Shown: one piece after another, positions 30,984 to 42,070 of the stretch
Numbering within the stretch: the stretch's first letter is position 1
Layout of the letters: each line of letters starts with the position of its first letter
DNA from: Rhizophagus irregularis
Lineage: Eukaryota; Glomeromycota; Glomeromycetes; Glomerales; Glomeraceae
DNA: 64,000 bases
NCBI RefSeq assembly: GCF_026210795.1
Contig: NC_089438.1
Location: forward strand, 1,013,501 to 1,077,500
Reading direction: 5' to 3'
Program-made: the position numbers and the translations under genes
The notes under the pieces: model-generated
What the model saw: the letters and a program-made list of their open reading frames with translations, nothing else
The model's database searches: none
Told to the model about the DNA's origin: nothing

Positions 30984-31835
30984 TACTAGATACATATTAA
31001 TAACCTAAAAATTTTTTTTTTCAATTAATAAATTCTAAAATATTTCCTATATTGTGGTCATTCTTATATGAAGCCAGAAGGTTGTTGCATTTATTGGAAG
31101 ACAAAATCACACTTTCCTTATACTGTATGTGGTAAACCTACAGGTTCATCTAGTGATCGATATCAATCTTATATTGGGAATTACTATCAAAATCAGTATG
31201 AAAATAGGCTTCATTAAAGAATCAGAGCAATTTATGATTAAGATTAAATTTTGGTTAGATTTCATTATTCCAGATTTTTTCATATAGTAGGGAAAGCTTT
31301 AAAACATATCTAGTTGACTACCTGCTATACATTTTTTGGTTAGACCTGGATCAGATTTTTGATTAGACTTTTGGTTAGACCTGTTGTCCCAGATTTTTTC
31401 ATATAGCAGGAAAGCTTTAAAACATATCTAGTTGCTTTCCTGTTAAAAATTTTTTGGTTAGAGCATAAATGGCTTAAATCATTAAATGAATCCCTTTTAG
31501 AGTATCATAAAAATAGTATGCCACAATGAATTGCTGAATCGTGTCATCAGTATTACAGACACTTTGTGTCCTTCATACCTTTGGCACTTATAAAGGCAAT
31601 CTGATATAGCAGTAGGTTCTGAATTTGGTCAATCTGGTCATCCTAGGATCAATTTATCAAATAGGCAAATTCAGATTGATCAGATGAATCTGTTAAATAG
31701 TCCAGATGGATGACCAGATATCTGATCAATCCTATATGGAATTGACAAAAAAATTTCCTTTTTAGGAAATTTTATATTATACGACTAGAAACTAAATTTA
31801 GAAAAACTGGTTTTTTGTGAAATGGGTATTACCAT
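30984..31835 (+). other. Non-genic stretch with small coding remnant
   Basis: A short plus-strand remnant around 31070-31220 reads GCCIYWKTKSHFPYTVCGKP, with Cys and aromatic residues spaced as in a real protein, but it stops after about 50 codons. At 31286-31332 and 31396-31442 two related imperfect palindromes contain GGAAAGCTTTAAAACATATC. Nothing else is recognised. Confidence 0.35.
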
Positions 31836-32549
31836 TAGGGATGGCAACGGTCACAGTCATTAACCGATTATGACCAGTTATGACCATGACCGATATCGGT
31901 CAGTCAAGACTTCTGACTGACTGTTTGACTGACCGTTTAACTGACCGTTTGACCAACCAAATTTTTTTATGAAAAATTTAATAAAAAACGTCACAAAAAT
32001 GTTTTTTATTAATAATTTAATTAAAAAAAAGGCAATTTCTATTTGTACACAGGGTGTTTAAACACGGGTCATATTAGTAGATTAAAAATGGCATTCAAAA
32101 CCTCCTTTAATGCCTTAAGTAAACTTGCAGAGCAGGTGAAAATGCATATATTTATCTGTAATATAATAAGAATAAAAAGTAAAAGAGTATAATGTCGGTA
32201 GCATTCAATTTCAAATTAAAAAACAAAAAATTAGTTTATTAAAAATTATATTTATATGACCTGTGTACAAACACCTTGTGTAAACTTAGAAATTTTCTAA
32301 AAAAAAATGTTTTTCGCAAACGTTTTTAATTATTTTAACAAAAAACATTGCGAAAACATTTTTTATTAATAATTTAATAAAAAATAAACGTTTTCGCACA
32401 TTTTTTCAATTGTCTTAATAAAAACACTGCGAAAATATAAAAAAAAATGATCGGTCAAACGGTCGGTCAAACGGTCGGTCAGTCGGTCAAAGGTTCTTGA
32501 CTGGTTATGACCGACTGATGACCGACCATGACTGACCGTTGCCATCCTA
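31836..32549. mobile_element. hAT-like miniature element, TAGGGATGGCAA family, copy 3
   Basis: 714 bp, nearly twice the length of the other short copies. Ends TAGGGATGGCAACGGTCAC and GACTGACCGTTGCCATCCTA (one C lost), flanked by a perfect duplication ATTACCAT (31828-31835, 32550-32557). The extra length is AT-rich core. A frame across its right arm is an artefact of the GGTCA repeats. Confidence 0.95.
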
Positions 32550-32557
32550 ATTACCAT

Positions 32558-33850
32558 AAATAGAAATGATCGATATACTATCCGTGTGTTACGTGATAAC
32601 AATTAAATACCTAATCATAAATTCTGGCTGAATTAAATGATCAGTTAAAATTTCCTTTTTAGGATTCTTGTGAAATCCAAAATTTCATTTTTGCTGGGAA
32701 ATAAAATTGCCTTTTTTTGGATTTGTGTAATGTTACTCATACCCTAAAAAGGATAATTCCATGCCAATTACTTAATTCTGGCTGGAATTATAATCAATCT
32801 AGTAAATCTGCAAATAATCCAATGATCCAATTTTTTTAATTCAGATTATCTGTTACGTGATCATCTGGATGATGGATTGACTAGATTCATCTGGAACGCA
32901 CCTCTAATCTGATATAGCATAAAATTATGATACTCTGGAATGGATTCATGTGTGGTAATAATGCCTAGAAATATATGATTTTAATCTTATCTACAATGCT
33001 TGGGGGGTTCTTTATAGCTATCAAGTAATAACATATCAGGAATCAAGGTAAGGTGGTCTGGTGATAGAAAAACAGGTATAGTATTATCATATCAGAAAAC
33101 AAGGCAAGATGGTCTGGAGATACCCTAAATTATGGTTATACCTATGTGATAGCTGCTGTTCCAGAACCCCCAAGTTTGTCCTACTGTCCAGTCATGTTAA
33201 TTTATAACACAGTCATGTGAATTTTAGTCTGGATTATTGGACCATGCGGTCCAGTTATTTGCTTAAAATTACTTGGGTCTAATTGATTATAAAGCTTGAT
33301 CTACATGATTTTTTTTTGCTATTCGCTTTATAATGAGAGTTAAAAAAAATTATTTTTACTAATTTAAATATTTAATGGAATAATAGTTTTGTAATAAGCT
33401 AATGCAAAATATATTCATATAAATTGTTAGGATTCTCTTGTTTCAATAAAATTAAGATGCAAACATTGTTACTTTAATTTTTGCATTTTATTGTATAAAA
33501 TATTTATTTAAATCTATAACTAATTATTAATTACAAGAAAAAAAATTAAAATGTAGATCGGTTATGTAAATTTAGTAATTTAGTTCAGTCAAATCAATCA
33601 AAATCATAGCACTCAGAAAAGTTAACTCAGTTTGATGGTAGTAAAGTCCAATTAAAGTTTAAATTCAGTCTGCATCAAAATTCATATGACTGTGCTAAAA
33701 ATTAATATGACTGAACTCAGAAAGATCATCAAACTGGACTTAGTAAAGATATACTTGATTTTTGGTTATTAAAGAAATATCTAAACTTCAATCAGACTTA
33801 TTCAGTTTAGTTCCATATACTAATTTAAAAAAGTTCACTGTAGCAGTAAT
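32558..33850. other. AT-rich DNA, no gene seen
   Basis: Contains two AATTCTGGCTG-type palindromes (32619-32636, 32772-32792), a near-duplicate phrase around 33025-33060 and 33085-33120 (AAGGTAAGGTGGTCTGG / AAGGCAAGATGGTCTGG), and otherwise nothing recognised. Confidence 0.45.
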
Positions 33851-33858
33851 ACTTGCAG

Positions 33859-34223
33859 TAAAGGTCTGTAAATGGGACTCAGAACCTGGAAACCCTAACC
33901 CAGCTTGGGCTCAGATCCGTGTTTAGGCTGGCAAATTTTTTTCAAAACCGGGTCTGGGCCAGCACATGAATTTTCGGCAAACCCAGATTTTTGTAATTCT
34001 GGCCAAAATCGTCTTAATTCTGGCCAAAATTAAACTGGCCAAAATTAAGTTGGCCAATTTTTTTGTTTTTACAACAAAATAATATAATAAAAGTCCAGGT
34101 CCGGCCGGTCTGGACCAGGTTTTTGATATTTTAAGTCTGGGCCAGACTGGGCTGGGTACTTTATGTTAATTTCCAAGTGCAGGTTAGGCCAAGTTGTAAA
34201 ATAGTGGTCAATGTAGACCTCTA
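33859..34223. mobile_element. hAT-like miniature element, TARAGGTCT family
   Basis: Ends TAAAGGTCTGTA and TGTAGACCTCTA are inverted repeats with mismatches; flanking 8-mers ACTTGCAG and GTTTGCAG agree at six of eight positions. The interior carries GGTCTGGGCC-type words on both strands and can fold. Older than the other hAT-like copies. Confidence 0.7.
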
Positions 34224-34732
34224 GTTTGCAGTATTGGCGTATAGATATCAAGTGATAAATTACTATTTGAAAGTGAAGCATTATAATACTGGTTTCAAAT
34301 ATATGAATTTATAATATTTATAGAAAAATAATTATTCCAAACACTCCTTCTAATCTTTAAACTTTAATATATTTATTTATTTTATTTTATTTTTTTTTTA
34401 AATGTTGAATCATGTACCATTTTATTAGAATATATTTGGATTACATAATAATCACAAATATTCTATGAATGATACTTCCAGCTCCAGGCCAGTCCGATCA
34501 AACATTAGATATTATATTACCAATAGAATTAAGAATAAAAGTAATCAAAAAGCAAACCAAAATAACATACTATAAACTATAAACATAAAAATTAAAATAA
34601 AAACAAAACAAAAACCAATACAAAAATAAAAACAAAAACAAAAATAAAAATTAAAAATAAATTAATAATAAAATATATGTCTAAAATTATAAATATAATT
34701 GAGAACAGAATAAAAATATTATTTTGGAACTA
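34224..34732. other. Probable 3' end of the LINE
   Basis: Sequence downstream of the LINE stop. An A-rich block at 34555-34680 on the plus strand (T-rich on the LINE strand) is of uncertain meaning. I could not find a poly(A) tail or a target duplication marking the LINE end. Confidence 0.35.
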
Positions 34733-35498
34733 TCAATCCAGTAATTTTTTGCTCATGTATAATGTAACCTTATCAACTTTCTTTTTTATTGGAATCCAAT
34801 CCTCACATATGTATTTCCTTACAAAGGTATCCATTGATTTCTTTACTAAGGAGACTGACCTTTGTAATCGATCTATTTTTCCTGTTTGTATATCTTTAAC
34901 TTTATTTGAAAGTTTATTTGCATTGTCCTTTACATTGGATTCTGAAGGTTGATTTGAATTGTCCTTTCCCTTGGATTCTGAAGTAATTTTATCTGTTCTA
35001 GAAATGCCTCTTCTTTTTTCTCATAAAATAACTTGTTCACATCTTGGTTTTCATATTAATTCTTTAAATGCTAAAATAAATCCAATTAAAATATTAGCCA
35101 TAAGTGTTTGTGCCTCAGTAAGAGATATCTTAAAGTCTTTTTGTAATTTTGTTGTTAAAAAAGTTTCGACTTTCACTTCCAATGCCAGCTGTTGAAACTT
35201 TTGAAATTTTTCTGATTTTGCTGTAACTCCTAGTATGTTTTGTAATACTTTTCTAATAAAATCTTCACCTTGACCTCTGATTTGTTTTTGTTTCAAATAT
35301 ATAATTATAGATTCTTTTGTTGTAATCTCCAATATTTTTTCCCAAGCCACCTCATATGCCTGACATTCAAATAAATGATTCCAATTTTCCTTCTTATTAC
35401 ATTTCATAATACATTTCATTTCCTTGTAGAGCCTTAGTTTTCTTATTGCTAAAATAGATCCTAAAAGAAGGATTTTGTGAAATAATTTTGCTATACAT
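34733..35498 (-). pseudogene. LINE C-terminal region with Cys-His motif
   Basis: Continues the LINE frame across the insertion: CIAKLFHKILLLG, then CIMKCNKKENWNHLFEC, a Cys-Cys-His-Cys motif typical of LINE C-termini. A frame of 122 codons ends with a TGA after FKELI, and a second TGA follows 14 codons later. Beyond these the same frame stays open to 34733, with QTGKIDRLQRSVSLVKK. Both TGAs could derive from arginine CGA. Confidence 0.8.
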
Positions 35499-35819
35499 TA
35501 GTTGAAAAAGGACAATTCAACCTAAATTTGACCAGGTCGAATATAGGCCGAATGATGATTTAATCTGTGTCAAATTGAGGTCGAATTTTGGGTGCCAATC
35601 ATCCCAAATTCGGACAAATTATTCGACCATTATTCAGGCTTAAATTGACCAATATTCGACATTAAAACTTTAAGCCGAATTATGGTCTAATAACAACCCA
35701 TTTATTTATGAATTTATTTTGATTTTTTTTATCAAATTTATTAAATAAATGTATTTATTAATGCTTAAATACTTTATAATCATATTATTATTATTGCATC
35801 TATCTAATTTACAAAAAAT

Positions 35820-35931
35820 ATTGCTAATTCAAATACAATTCCACAATTACATGATTCATGTATTCGTATATACGAATCTTTGATTGTTCTTTAGTAATCC
35901 ACCCAAACCTATAAAAAAAAGAGAAGAATGG
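35820..35931 (-). other. Detached exon-like module of the array
   Basis: On the minus strand TTTTTTTTATAG is followed by GTTTGGGTGGATTACTAAAG, then CAAAGATTC and GTATATACGAATC. This matches the modules at 52.2-55.0 kb but lies on the other side of gypsy element B, so B inserted in the intron between two modules. The donor here is GTATAT, weaker than GTAAGT. Confidence 0.7.
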
Positions 35932-36627
35932 TGTAACCCGAGAAATCAGGATAATCACGTGAGCGGATGAATAAAAGACCGAATGGAACAAGGATAAATA
36001 ATTAACTGATGGATAAATAATTAGCCGAAGGATAAATAATTAACTGATAAAATAATATTTATAGTTTAGTTTAGTTTAGTCACGAGATAGTCATATGATA
36101 ATACATCTTTATTTTCTTATTGTTCTTAAATTTTTATTAGTAGAAAAGTTAGAAATAGTAGAAATAATTTTCTTAAAAATGTATAAATATAGGTGGGATT
36201 CGTTAGGAATTCCACAGTCAGTTTTTGACTCAAAATTAATAAAATAAATATTAATTATTAAAAGTTATCTTGAATATGCTCATTGTATGCTTGAGAATTA
36301 ATTAATATTATAATATTAAGTCCAGAAAAGTAATGAAAAGGGAGTTATTCTCATTTCATTGTATGAAATATAATAAGAAGTTAGGAGAACTCTCGCAGTT
36401 TATAAGAAGTAAAGTGGTAATATTTAAAAGAATAAATATTACATAAAGAATAATATTTTGGGAATATTATGAATGAGAGGTAGTATCTGAAAGAAGAGAT
36501 ATTACGAATATATGAGAGAGAAAGCGAGAAGTTAAGAGAAAAATAGAAATCTAAACCAAGCGAAATAACGAAAAATAAAGTGAAATAAGAGATTGTGTTT
36601 ACTCACGGGTGGCAGACGTGGGTGACA
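35932..36627 (+). repeat. 5' LTR of element B
   Basis: 696 bp. A few transitions distinguish it from the 3' LTR (for example CCACAGTC against CCGCAGTC near 36210). Contains ATAAATAATTAACTGAT/AGCCGA repeats near the start. Unlike element A it has no minisatellite. Confidence 0.93.
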
Positions 36628-36631
36628 ATTT

Positions 36632-36650
36632 TGGTGCAATGCTTCCGAGA
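36632..36650 (+). promoter_or_regulatory. Primer-binding site of element B
   Basis: TGGTGCAATGCTTCCGAGA begins four bases after the LTR and is closely related to the site of element A, so both probably use the same tRNA. Confidence 0.7.
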
Positions 36651-37993
36651 AAGGAAATGATCAATAATGATTAAAGGAAATGAAATATGATCATTCTGAC
36701 TATCTTCATATAGTTAGGTACCTGCGTGGTATTCCTAGAGGATCTGGACTTAAGTATAAAAAGAAAAAAGTTATTAAGTGTACAATGAGAAATAAAAGAA
36801 GTACAAGTAATGAAGGATAATCAAAGCATGTGTTGCTTGTGATTAGGAGATTTATCAGGAAATTATGAAGTTTATTATAAAAAGTAAAGAAATGTATGTT
36901 AGTATGAAAAAGGACTAACATGAAATGAAAGAAAAACACACTAAACGATGTATAAACCTGATAAATAAGAAATAAAAAGTTGTTAATGACAAACCTAGAA
37001 ACTACCATACTTTGATGTGAAGGTAGAGGTAAGCCTAGTATAGGTTATTGAAAGTAAAAGGAGATAATTCTATAAGAGTTATTGGAGTTAAGTTAGTCAT
37101 AATAATTGACTATAGAAGAAAATAAGACCGTATCAAGATTTCACGGCAAGAAAGTAAATCTAATAAAAGAAATAATGCAAAAGTTGCGGGTGAACTATAA
37201 ACCCAAGAGGTTGCGTGGGAACCTTGCAAGAAAAACACTAGTGGTTATGTGGAAACCTTTAAAACACTATAAGATTGTAAGTTGTAGGTTAAGCTGTAAT
37301 AAACCCTCTAGATTGTAAGTTGCGGGTTAAACTGTAAGAAACCCCATTATTATTATTGTACGTTGTGAGTAAAGTGGTGTTAAACCCTTATATTAATTTA
37401 TTTTTGAAGGAACTTGCTGGTCAAGTAAGAGAATGATAATAGTAATGTAAGAAATATATAGCTGCCCCTTGGGCAGGGGCGACTGATTAATAAAAATAAT
37501 AAATAAATAAGAGAATAGTAAAGAAATAGTTGTGTCACCAGGGGCGTTTGTCAACAGAAATTTTAGTACGTTGATCGCTTAAAAATCCGTGGCTATCCAA
37601 TTATAATAAGAAAATATTAATGAATTATAAAATGAAATAAAGAAAATGATGTTGTTAAAAGAATTTAATAAATAAAATAAATGTTGTAAAGTAAATTGTG
37701 TAAATGCGCAGTAGGTACCAGATGTGTCTGGCACTTGAATAAATTTCAGGACGCAGTAAAATACATATAGACCTCCCCGGTCTGAGGAGCACACGTCAAA
37801 TGACCAAAAATAAGCAAAAAAAATGGCGCAAATCGCATAAACTATTCGCAAATTTGTATAAACTATTTACAAATAGTATAGGTTAATTCGTAAATAGCCA
37901 AAAACAGCCAAGAATAGCCAAGAATAGCCACTGCTTTTCGCGCCATTTTTTTTGCCGATTTTTAGCATTTCGACCTGTGGAGATTGTGGACTT

Positions 37994-38288
37994 CCCTATA
38001 AAAAAAGAAAATTCGGAATTTGTCCTGAAAAGTATGGAAAATGTCCGAAAATTTTCCGTGCGTCCGGAAAACATTCGGAAACGGTCACGTTTTGGAACAT
38101 TTTCCGGACGCACAAATTCCAGACATTTTCTTGACACTCCAGAATTTGTCCAGAATTTGTCCAGAATCGAGCGTCCGGAAAATGTTCCAAAACATGACCG
38201 TTTCCGAATGTTTTCCGGACGCATGGAAAATTTCCGGACATTTTCCATACTTTTCAGGACAAATTCTGAATTTTCTTTTTTTATAGGG
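37994..38288. mobile_element. 295-bp near-perfect hairpin element
   Basis: Outer ends CCCTATAAAAAAAG and CTTTTTTTATAGGG; inner arms include GGACAAATTC, TTTTCCGGACGC and GGAAACGGTCACG with complements. CTT lies on both sides (37991-37993, 38289-38291), a possible 3-bp duplication. Because it is a palindrome, similar open frames appear on both strands; none is a gene. Superfamily unassigned. Confidence 0.8.
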
Positions 38289-39058
38289 CTTAGATTATTT
38301 TCAGAGAAATAAAGTTAGTATATGAGAATATAGACCTTCCCAGAGCTGAGGAGATTACATAAGAATATTATATAAGAAGTCACGTGAGTGGTACAAATCA
38401 CATGAGTAGTACAAATCATATGAATCATAAAAAGTAGGTTACACAAAGCGCAGTAAAGTGATGAAAACAATAAAATAATACATACCTTAATGCGGTGGAA
38501 TAAAAATAAAATGCGAAAAATTGAAATTTAAAAGGAAAAGGGGGTGTATTTATAATTTTTGGAGTAACACAAATCACGTGTTGAGGGAATAATTTTTATT
38601 TTTATTTTTAATACCCATGTGAACTAGATTACAGAAAGATAGACAAGAACTAAAGATAAAACAAAAGTCGAACGCTATCTAATACTACGCTATAATCAAA
38701 CCTCCCGTAGGCGGTGCCACTCTGGTATGGATACAAGAACCGATGGGGACTCACCGAAGCGAGATCGCACCACTATATACTAGAGAAAGGCAATCTAAAC
38801 TAAGGAAAAAAGAGAAGATCCGTATTTTTCTTTCAGTCATTTAAGACCGCCACCTGTAAATACTGTCATAGGTGGAATGGTTCACACTATTCTAATTGTT
38901 GTACTTTGGTGTAAAAAATTGTACGTGGGGGTTACCCTAAAAAAAGATGTAATAAAATACTAGTCAAAAGTAAAAATGTGGCTAAAATTAGTGTAAGTCT
39001 ATTACTATCAGCATGCCACTAAAATGAGGAATAAGCTGATAGGTGTATCAAGAACGAG

Positions 39059-39706
39059 TTATGGTGAAGTGAAGACTTTAAAGTCTTCTGTAGGCAGTGT
39101 ATCTGATCTCAATTTCTTGATGTGAGTGACGTGCCTGTCTGTATTTGTAGACGAAGTGGGAGGGCGTTTATGTGGTCTGAATTCAAGTTTTTTTGTGTCA
39201 TCTGATGTGTGTCCTTTATAACGATAATGGTATGCGTTATCGTCCATGACTGAAAAATAGTCGATTTTGAAAAGACCTAATTCCTGTTCTAGTTGGAGCA
39301 ATTGTTTGTTAGATTTATAAACAGATTTTCCCTGTTTAATTCTGTTTTGTAGAACTGTTCGACGATCAGTTAAAGTGGTGATTTTTTTGTGAAAATGTTC
39401 TTGAAAATTAGTGAGATCTTTGGTCATTTCTTCACGGTATTCTATACTGTTGGAAGAGGTACCCCAGAGTTTAGCTCTAGTAGAAAGTTCTTCTTCATAA
39501 AGAAGACGTGCAGCTTCGCTTGCATCTCGATCATTTTGTTGTCGCATAGCTAATTCGTGAGCTTCTTTACGTTTTCTAATACCTTTTAACCAGTCCATAC
39601 TTCCTGGTGCGTATTGTTGACCTTTGAGTTTTGCCTGTCTTTTAGATATATAAACAGGTTCATCGGTTACGTAAGGGAAGAGGTCGTTAGGAATCCAAAT
39701 GCCCAA
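39059..39706 (-). CDS. Unknown protein, second ORF of the retroposon
   Basis: About 215 residues, with GIWIPNDLFPYVTDEPVYIS near the start and a charged, helix-rich middle (GIRKRKEAHELAMRQQNDRD, EELSTRAKLWG), probably a coiled coil. It overlaps the end of the upstream ORF by 40 nt in another frame, and the shared motif TWH at its start (ENTWHDKLG) is also found in the copy at 63.9 kb. It may be expressed by frameshift, by splicing, or as a separate protein. No domain recognised. Confidence 0.5.
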   Translation of the reverse strand: MGIWIPNDLFPYVTDEPVYISKRQAKLKGQQYAPGSMDWLKGIRKRKEAHELAMRQQNDRDASEAARLLYEEELSTRAKLWGTSSNSIEYREEMTKDLTNFQEHFHKKITTLTDRRTVLQNRIKQGKSVYKSNKQLLQLEQELGLFKIDYFSVMDDNAYHYRYKGHTSDDTKKLEFRPHKRPPTSSTNTDRHVTHIKKLRSDTLPTEDFKVFTSP

Positions 39707-40971
39707 CTTGTCATGCCAAGTATTCTCGTCTTTAGAAAGAATGGATTGTGAATTGATGGTAGATGAGTGAGTATCTGATGTGCTAATCGAATCATTCCCT
39801 GGGCATAGTCGAGGGGTGGGTCAAATTTGGCTGAGGTAACTACTGCAGCTCGAGTCCCGAGTGATTCAGGAGGTATAGGAAAATTATAGTATATTTCATC
39901 TCTGAGCACTAGTCTCTTGTGATATTTTAAATGTTGTATAGGTTTATTAATATGTTGTGAAGGTAAAAATAGGAATCGGTGTTGTCTAGCACGGTGAAGT
40001 TTATCTTCAAGATTATCCACACTGTGATGAGATTTTTTATTATTACCACGATTGTAGAAAATGGATCTACATGCCCGCTGAAAGCGGGATTTTTGTTTTA
40101 TACTCCTTTTACTACTATCGGAGTGGTGTGAGCAGAAATTGTCCAATCGTTTACGATACATACGACGGTCCTTGTACATGTGAAGGTATTTGTATCCATT
40201 GGCTAAATATGAAACATCGTAGGAAATTCCAAGACGATTTGAGTAAATGTGTTTTTTGTTATAATTATGCCATTGGTTATATGTATGAGTTGCATGAAAT
40301 TGTTTATTATTAACGGTATCTTTTGATATCGGGGTGGGTTTTTTAATATTATGAAAAAGATCTAAATTTTTTCGATGAGAGACACAAGCTCGTCTATTAT
40401 AAGACATGATGTAAGGAGAGGGAACATGACACACCTGTGTGTGTTTAATGTTAAAATTGTAAGTGATGTGAAAATTACATGGTGTAAAAATACCAAAATG
40501 AAAACAGTAACGTTTATAAGAAAAGTTAAAAAAAGTTTTTGTTCGAGAATTTCTTTGTGTGACATTGTCAGCACGTGATTTGATAAGAAAATATCTATCG
40601 AGCAATCTGAAACGAATAAAATTAAAATATTTCTTTTGAATAGAACGTGGGATGACTTTTTGATGAGAAAAAAAATGTTGTAACATCTTACTAATCTGAT
40701 ATTTCAGATTAGGAAAGCTACAGGTGGAAGAGTAGCTAATAGGGGTTGATTTCATGTGGTAATCATTTGTGTGTATTTTAAGATGAATATCATTGGTGTT
40801 TGCTGGGGGATCAGCTAACTCGAAAAAGAAACATTTTGATCTTCTGATTTCATAAATCTTGTTACATCCAGCCCGATTGGGTCTAGTCACGTGAAATTTA
40901 TGGAATGAGACGTCGAAAGAAAATTTTCCCAAGGAAATAGGTTTATGAAAAGTAAAAACCATATTATTCAA
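39667..40971 (-). CDS. Unknown His/Tyr/Arg-rich protein, first ORF of the retroposon
   Basis: 434 residues, rich in His, Tyr, Asn, Lys and Arg. The copy at 62606-63784 keeps the same frame: KEFHVTRLNRVEHNKIYNFR against HKFHVTRPNRAGCNKIYEIR, NTSTKTFFNFSYKHYHFHFG against NSRTKTFFNFSYKRYCFHFG, and QHINSPIKHLKYKE against QHINKPIQHLKYHK. This conservation supports a real protein. No RT, nuclease or zinc motif recognised. The basic, aromatic-rich composition suggests nucleic-acid binding. The start at 40971 is the first codon of the open frame and may not be the true start. Confidence 0.55.
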   Translation of the reverse strand: MNNMVFTFHKPISLGKFSFDVSFHKFHVTRPNRAGCNKIYEIRRSKCFFFELADPPANTNDIHLKIHTNDYHMKSTPISYSSTCSFPNLKYQISKMLQHFFSHQKVIPRSIQKKYFNFIRFRLLDRYFLIKSRADNVTQRNSRTKTFFNFSYKRYCFHFGIFTPCNFHITYNFNIKHTQVCHVPSPYIMSYNRRACVSHRKNLDLFHNIKKPTPISKDTVNNKQFHATHTYNQWHNYNKKHIYSNRLGISYDVSYLANGYKYLHMYKDRRMYRKRLDNFCSHHSDSSKRSIKQKSRFQRACRSIFYNRGNNKKSHHSVDNLEDKLHRARQHRFLFLPSQHINKPIQHLKYHKRLVLRDEIYYNFPIPPESLGTRAAVVTSAKFDPPLDYAQGMIRLAHQILTHLPSIHNPFFLKTRILGMTSWAFGFLTTSSLT

Positions 40972-41395
40972 TATGTCATGTAAAAAAAAGAAAAAATGTA
41001 ATAAAAACTTCTTTCAGAGGGCGGGTGATAAGGAGAAGAACCTTTCCATAAGAGGCCACCCTGTGGTCCTCTTTCTTCTCGAGCGTTAATAAACGTAAAA
41101 AGGGTGTAAAAAAAAAACAGTATTTAACTGCGGATTTCTATGTGAAAAAATGGAAAGGGGAAAGAGTTTTTTTTTTCCGTGTTGAGGGAATAAAGAAAGA
41201 AAATGAAAGAAAATAGAAGAAATTATAAGTCACATGATAGGGCGCAGTAAATGAAATGAAATTAGAAGAAGTATGAGAAATACATGTAATAAATAAAGAA
41301 ATAAAATATTTAAAATATGTTATAAAAAGTACGAATTTATATTGTAAAAAGAATAAAAGTGTAATTATATGTTGAAAATAAAATAAGGCATTAAA

Positions 41396-41656
41396 ATGGA
41401 GATACCAATATTTTATGGTGTAATAGGAGAAAATCCAAGAGAATGGACGAATCAAGTAGAAAAATATCTGTCAAAGATAGGAATTAAAGACAACAAAAGA
41501 ATATTTGAAATTGCGAAGACACATTTGTTAGGAAATGCGCTACAATGGTTTGAAAATGAAGGAATGTGTATTGCAGATTGGGATAAAAATGAGATCAAAT
41601 GGTTGAATTTAAAATTTAGAATAATTGATAGATATTCGAGTGATAATAGAAGCTGA
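41396..41656 (+). CDS. Mini-Gag: short capsid-like protein upstream of Gag, element B
   Basis: 86 residues from ATG 41396 to TGA. It resembles the N-terminal half of the capsid region: IPIFYGVIGENPREWTNQVE against PLFYG...DISDWIRQFEVAF, then LLGNALQWFENEG against LRGAAAQWYNEM, and LKFRIIDRY at the end. It lies in the leader about 830 bp before the main Gag. It could be a remnant of a duplicated gag, or a small expressed Gag fragment acting on particle assembly. Only the similarity is seen; a role is inference. Confidence 0.55.
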   Translation: MEIPIFYGVIGENPREWTNQVEKYLSKIGIKDNKRIFEIAKTHLLGNALQWFENEGMCIADWDKNEIKWLNLKFRIIDRYSSDNRS

Positions 41657-41743
41657 GTAATCAATTATTATAAAAGTAAAAGAAAATGAATAATGACAAA
41701 ATAAAATAATAATAAATAAGAAATTTTGAATAAAATATGAGAA

Positions 41744-42070
41744 ATGGAAACAACGGTATTTGAAAATATAAATGGAAAAGGTTTTATTAGAATAGACGGT
41801 GAAGTAAAATGTAAATATTGCGAGAAAATAGAGAATGTAACATTACAAGAAATTAATTATTTTGAAGTCAGGAAAGAAAGCGAAGAAAGTTTAAGAAACA
41901 AAATAGAAACGTTATGTAAAGAATACTTTCGAAAAGGAATGAAATATCTTAATGAACATGAAGAAAGATGTGAACATAAAAATATGAATATATTGCGAAT
42001 GGGAGAATGCAAAATAGCTGCATATAGGAATAATCAGAAAATCTATGAACAGACAGAATATAGAAATTGA
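41744..42070 (+). CDS. Small Cys/His protein, element B leader
   Basis: 108 residues from ATG 41744. CKYCEKIENV near residue 24 and later Cys and His (LCKEY, RCEHKN) could bind zinc. Not recognised. The frame is intact, unlike most of this element. It lies between mini-Gag and Gag, and no counterpart is evident in element A. Confidence 0.4.
   Translation: METTVFENINGKGFIRIDGEVKCKYCEKIENVTLQEINYFEVRKESEESLRNKIETLCKEYFRKGMKYLNEHEERCEHKNMNILRMGECKIAAYRNNQKIYEQTEYRN

Larger units (their letters stand above)
38593..41177 (-). mobile_element. Retroposon of unknown type with two ORFs
   Basis: Flanked by a perfect 16-bp duplication CGTGTTGAGGGAATAA (38577-38592, 41178-41193). On the minus strand it begins GAAAAAAAAACTCTTTCCCC and ends with an A-rich (TAAAAA)n tail. 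A long duplication plus A-rich tail indicates target-primed reverse transcription by a LINE. It carries no RT. A second copy starts at about 62390 and shares the 5' start and the encoded protein. Confidence 0.85.
36651..41395 (+). other. Leader of element B with two insertions
   Basis: Non-coding leader. Direct repeats with TATAGACCTCCCCGGTCTGAGGAG (about 37768) and TATAGACCTTCCCAGAGCTGAGGAG (about 38325), and GCGTGGGAACCTTGCAAG near 37210 as in element A. It is interrupted by a hairpin element (37994-38288) and by the retroposon at 38593-41177. Confidence 0.6.

Noticed and set aside
32366-32602. 78-codon minus-strand frame with LTDRLTDRLTD
   Set aside because: It reads through GGTCAGTCGGTCA-type subterminal repeats of a hAT-like element.
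37883-38312. Five similar frames on both strands
   Set aside because: They mirror each other because the region is a palindrome.
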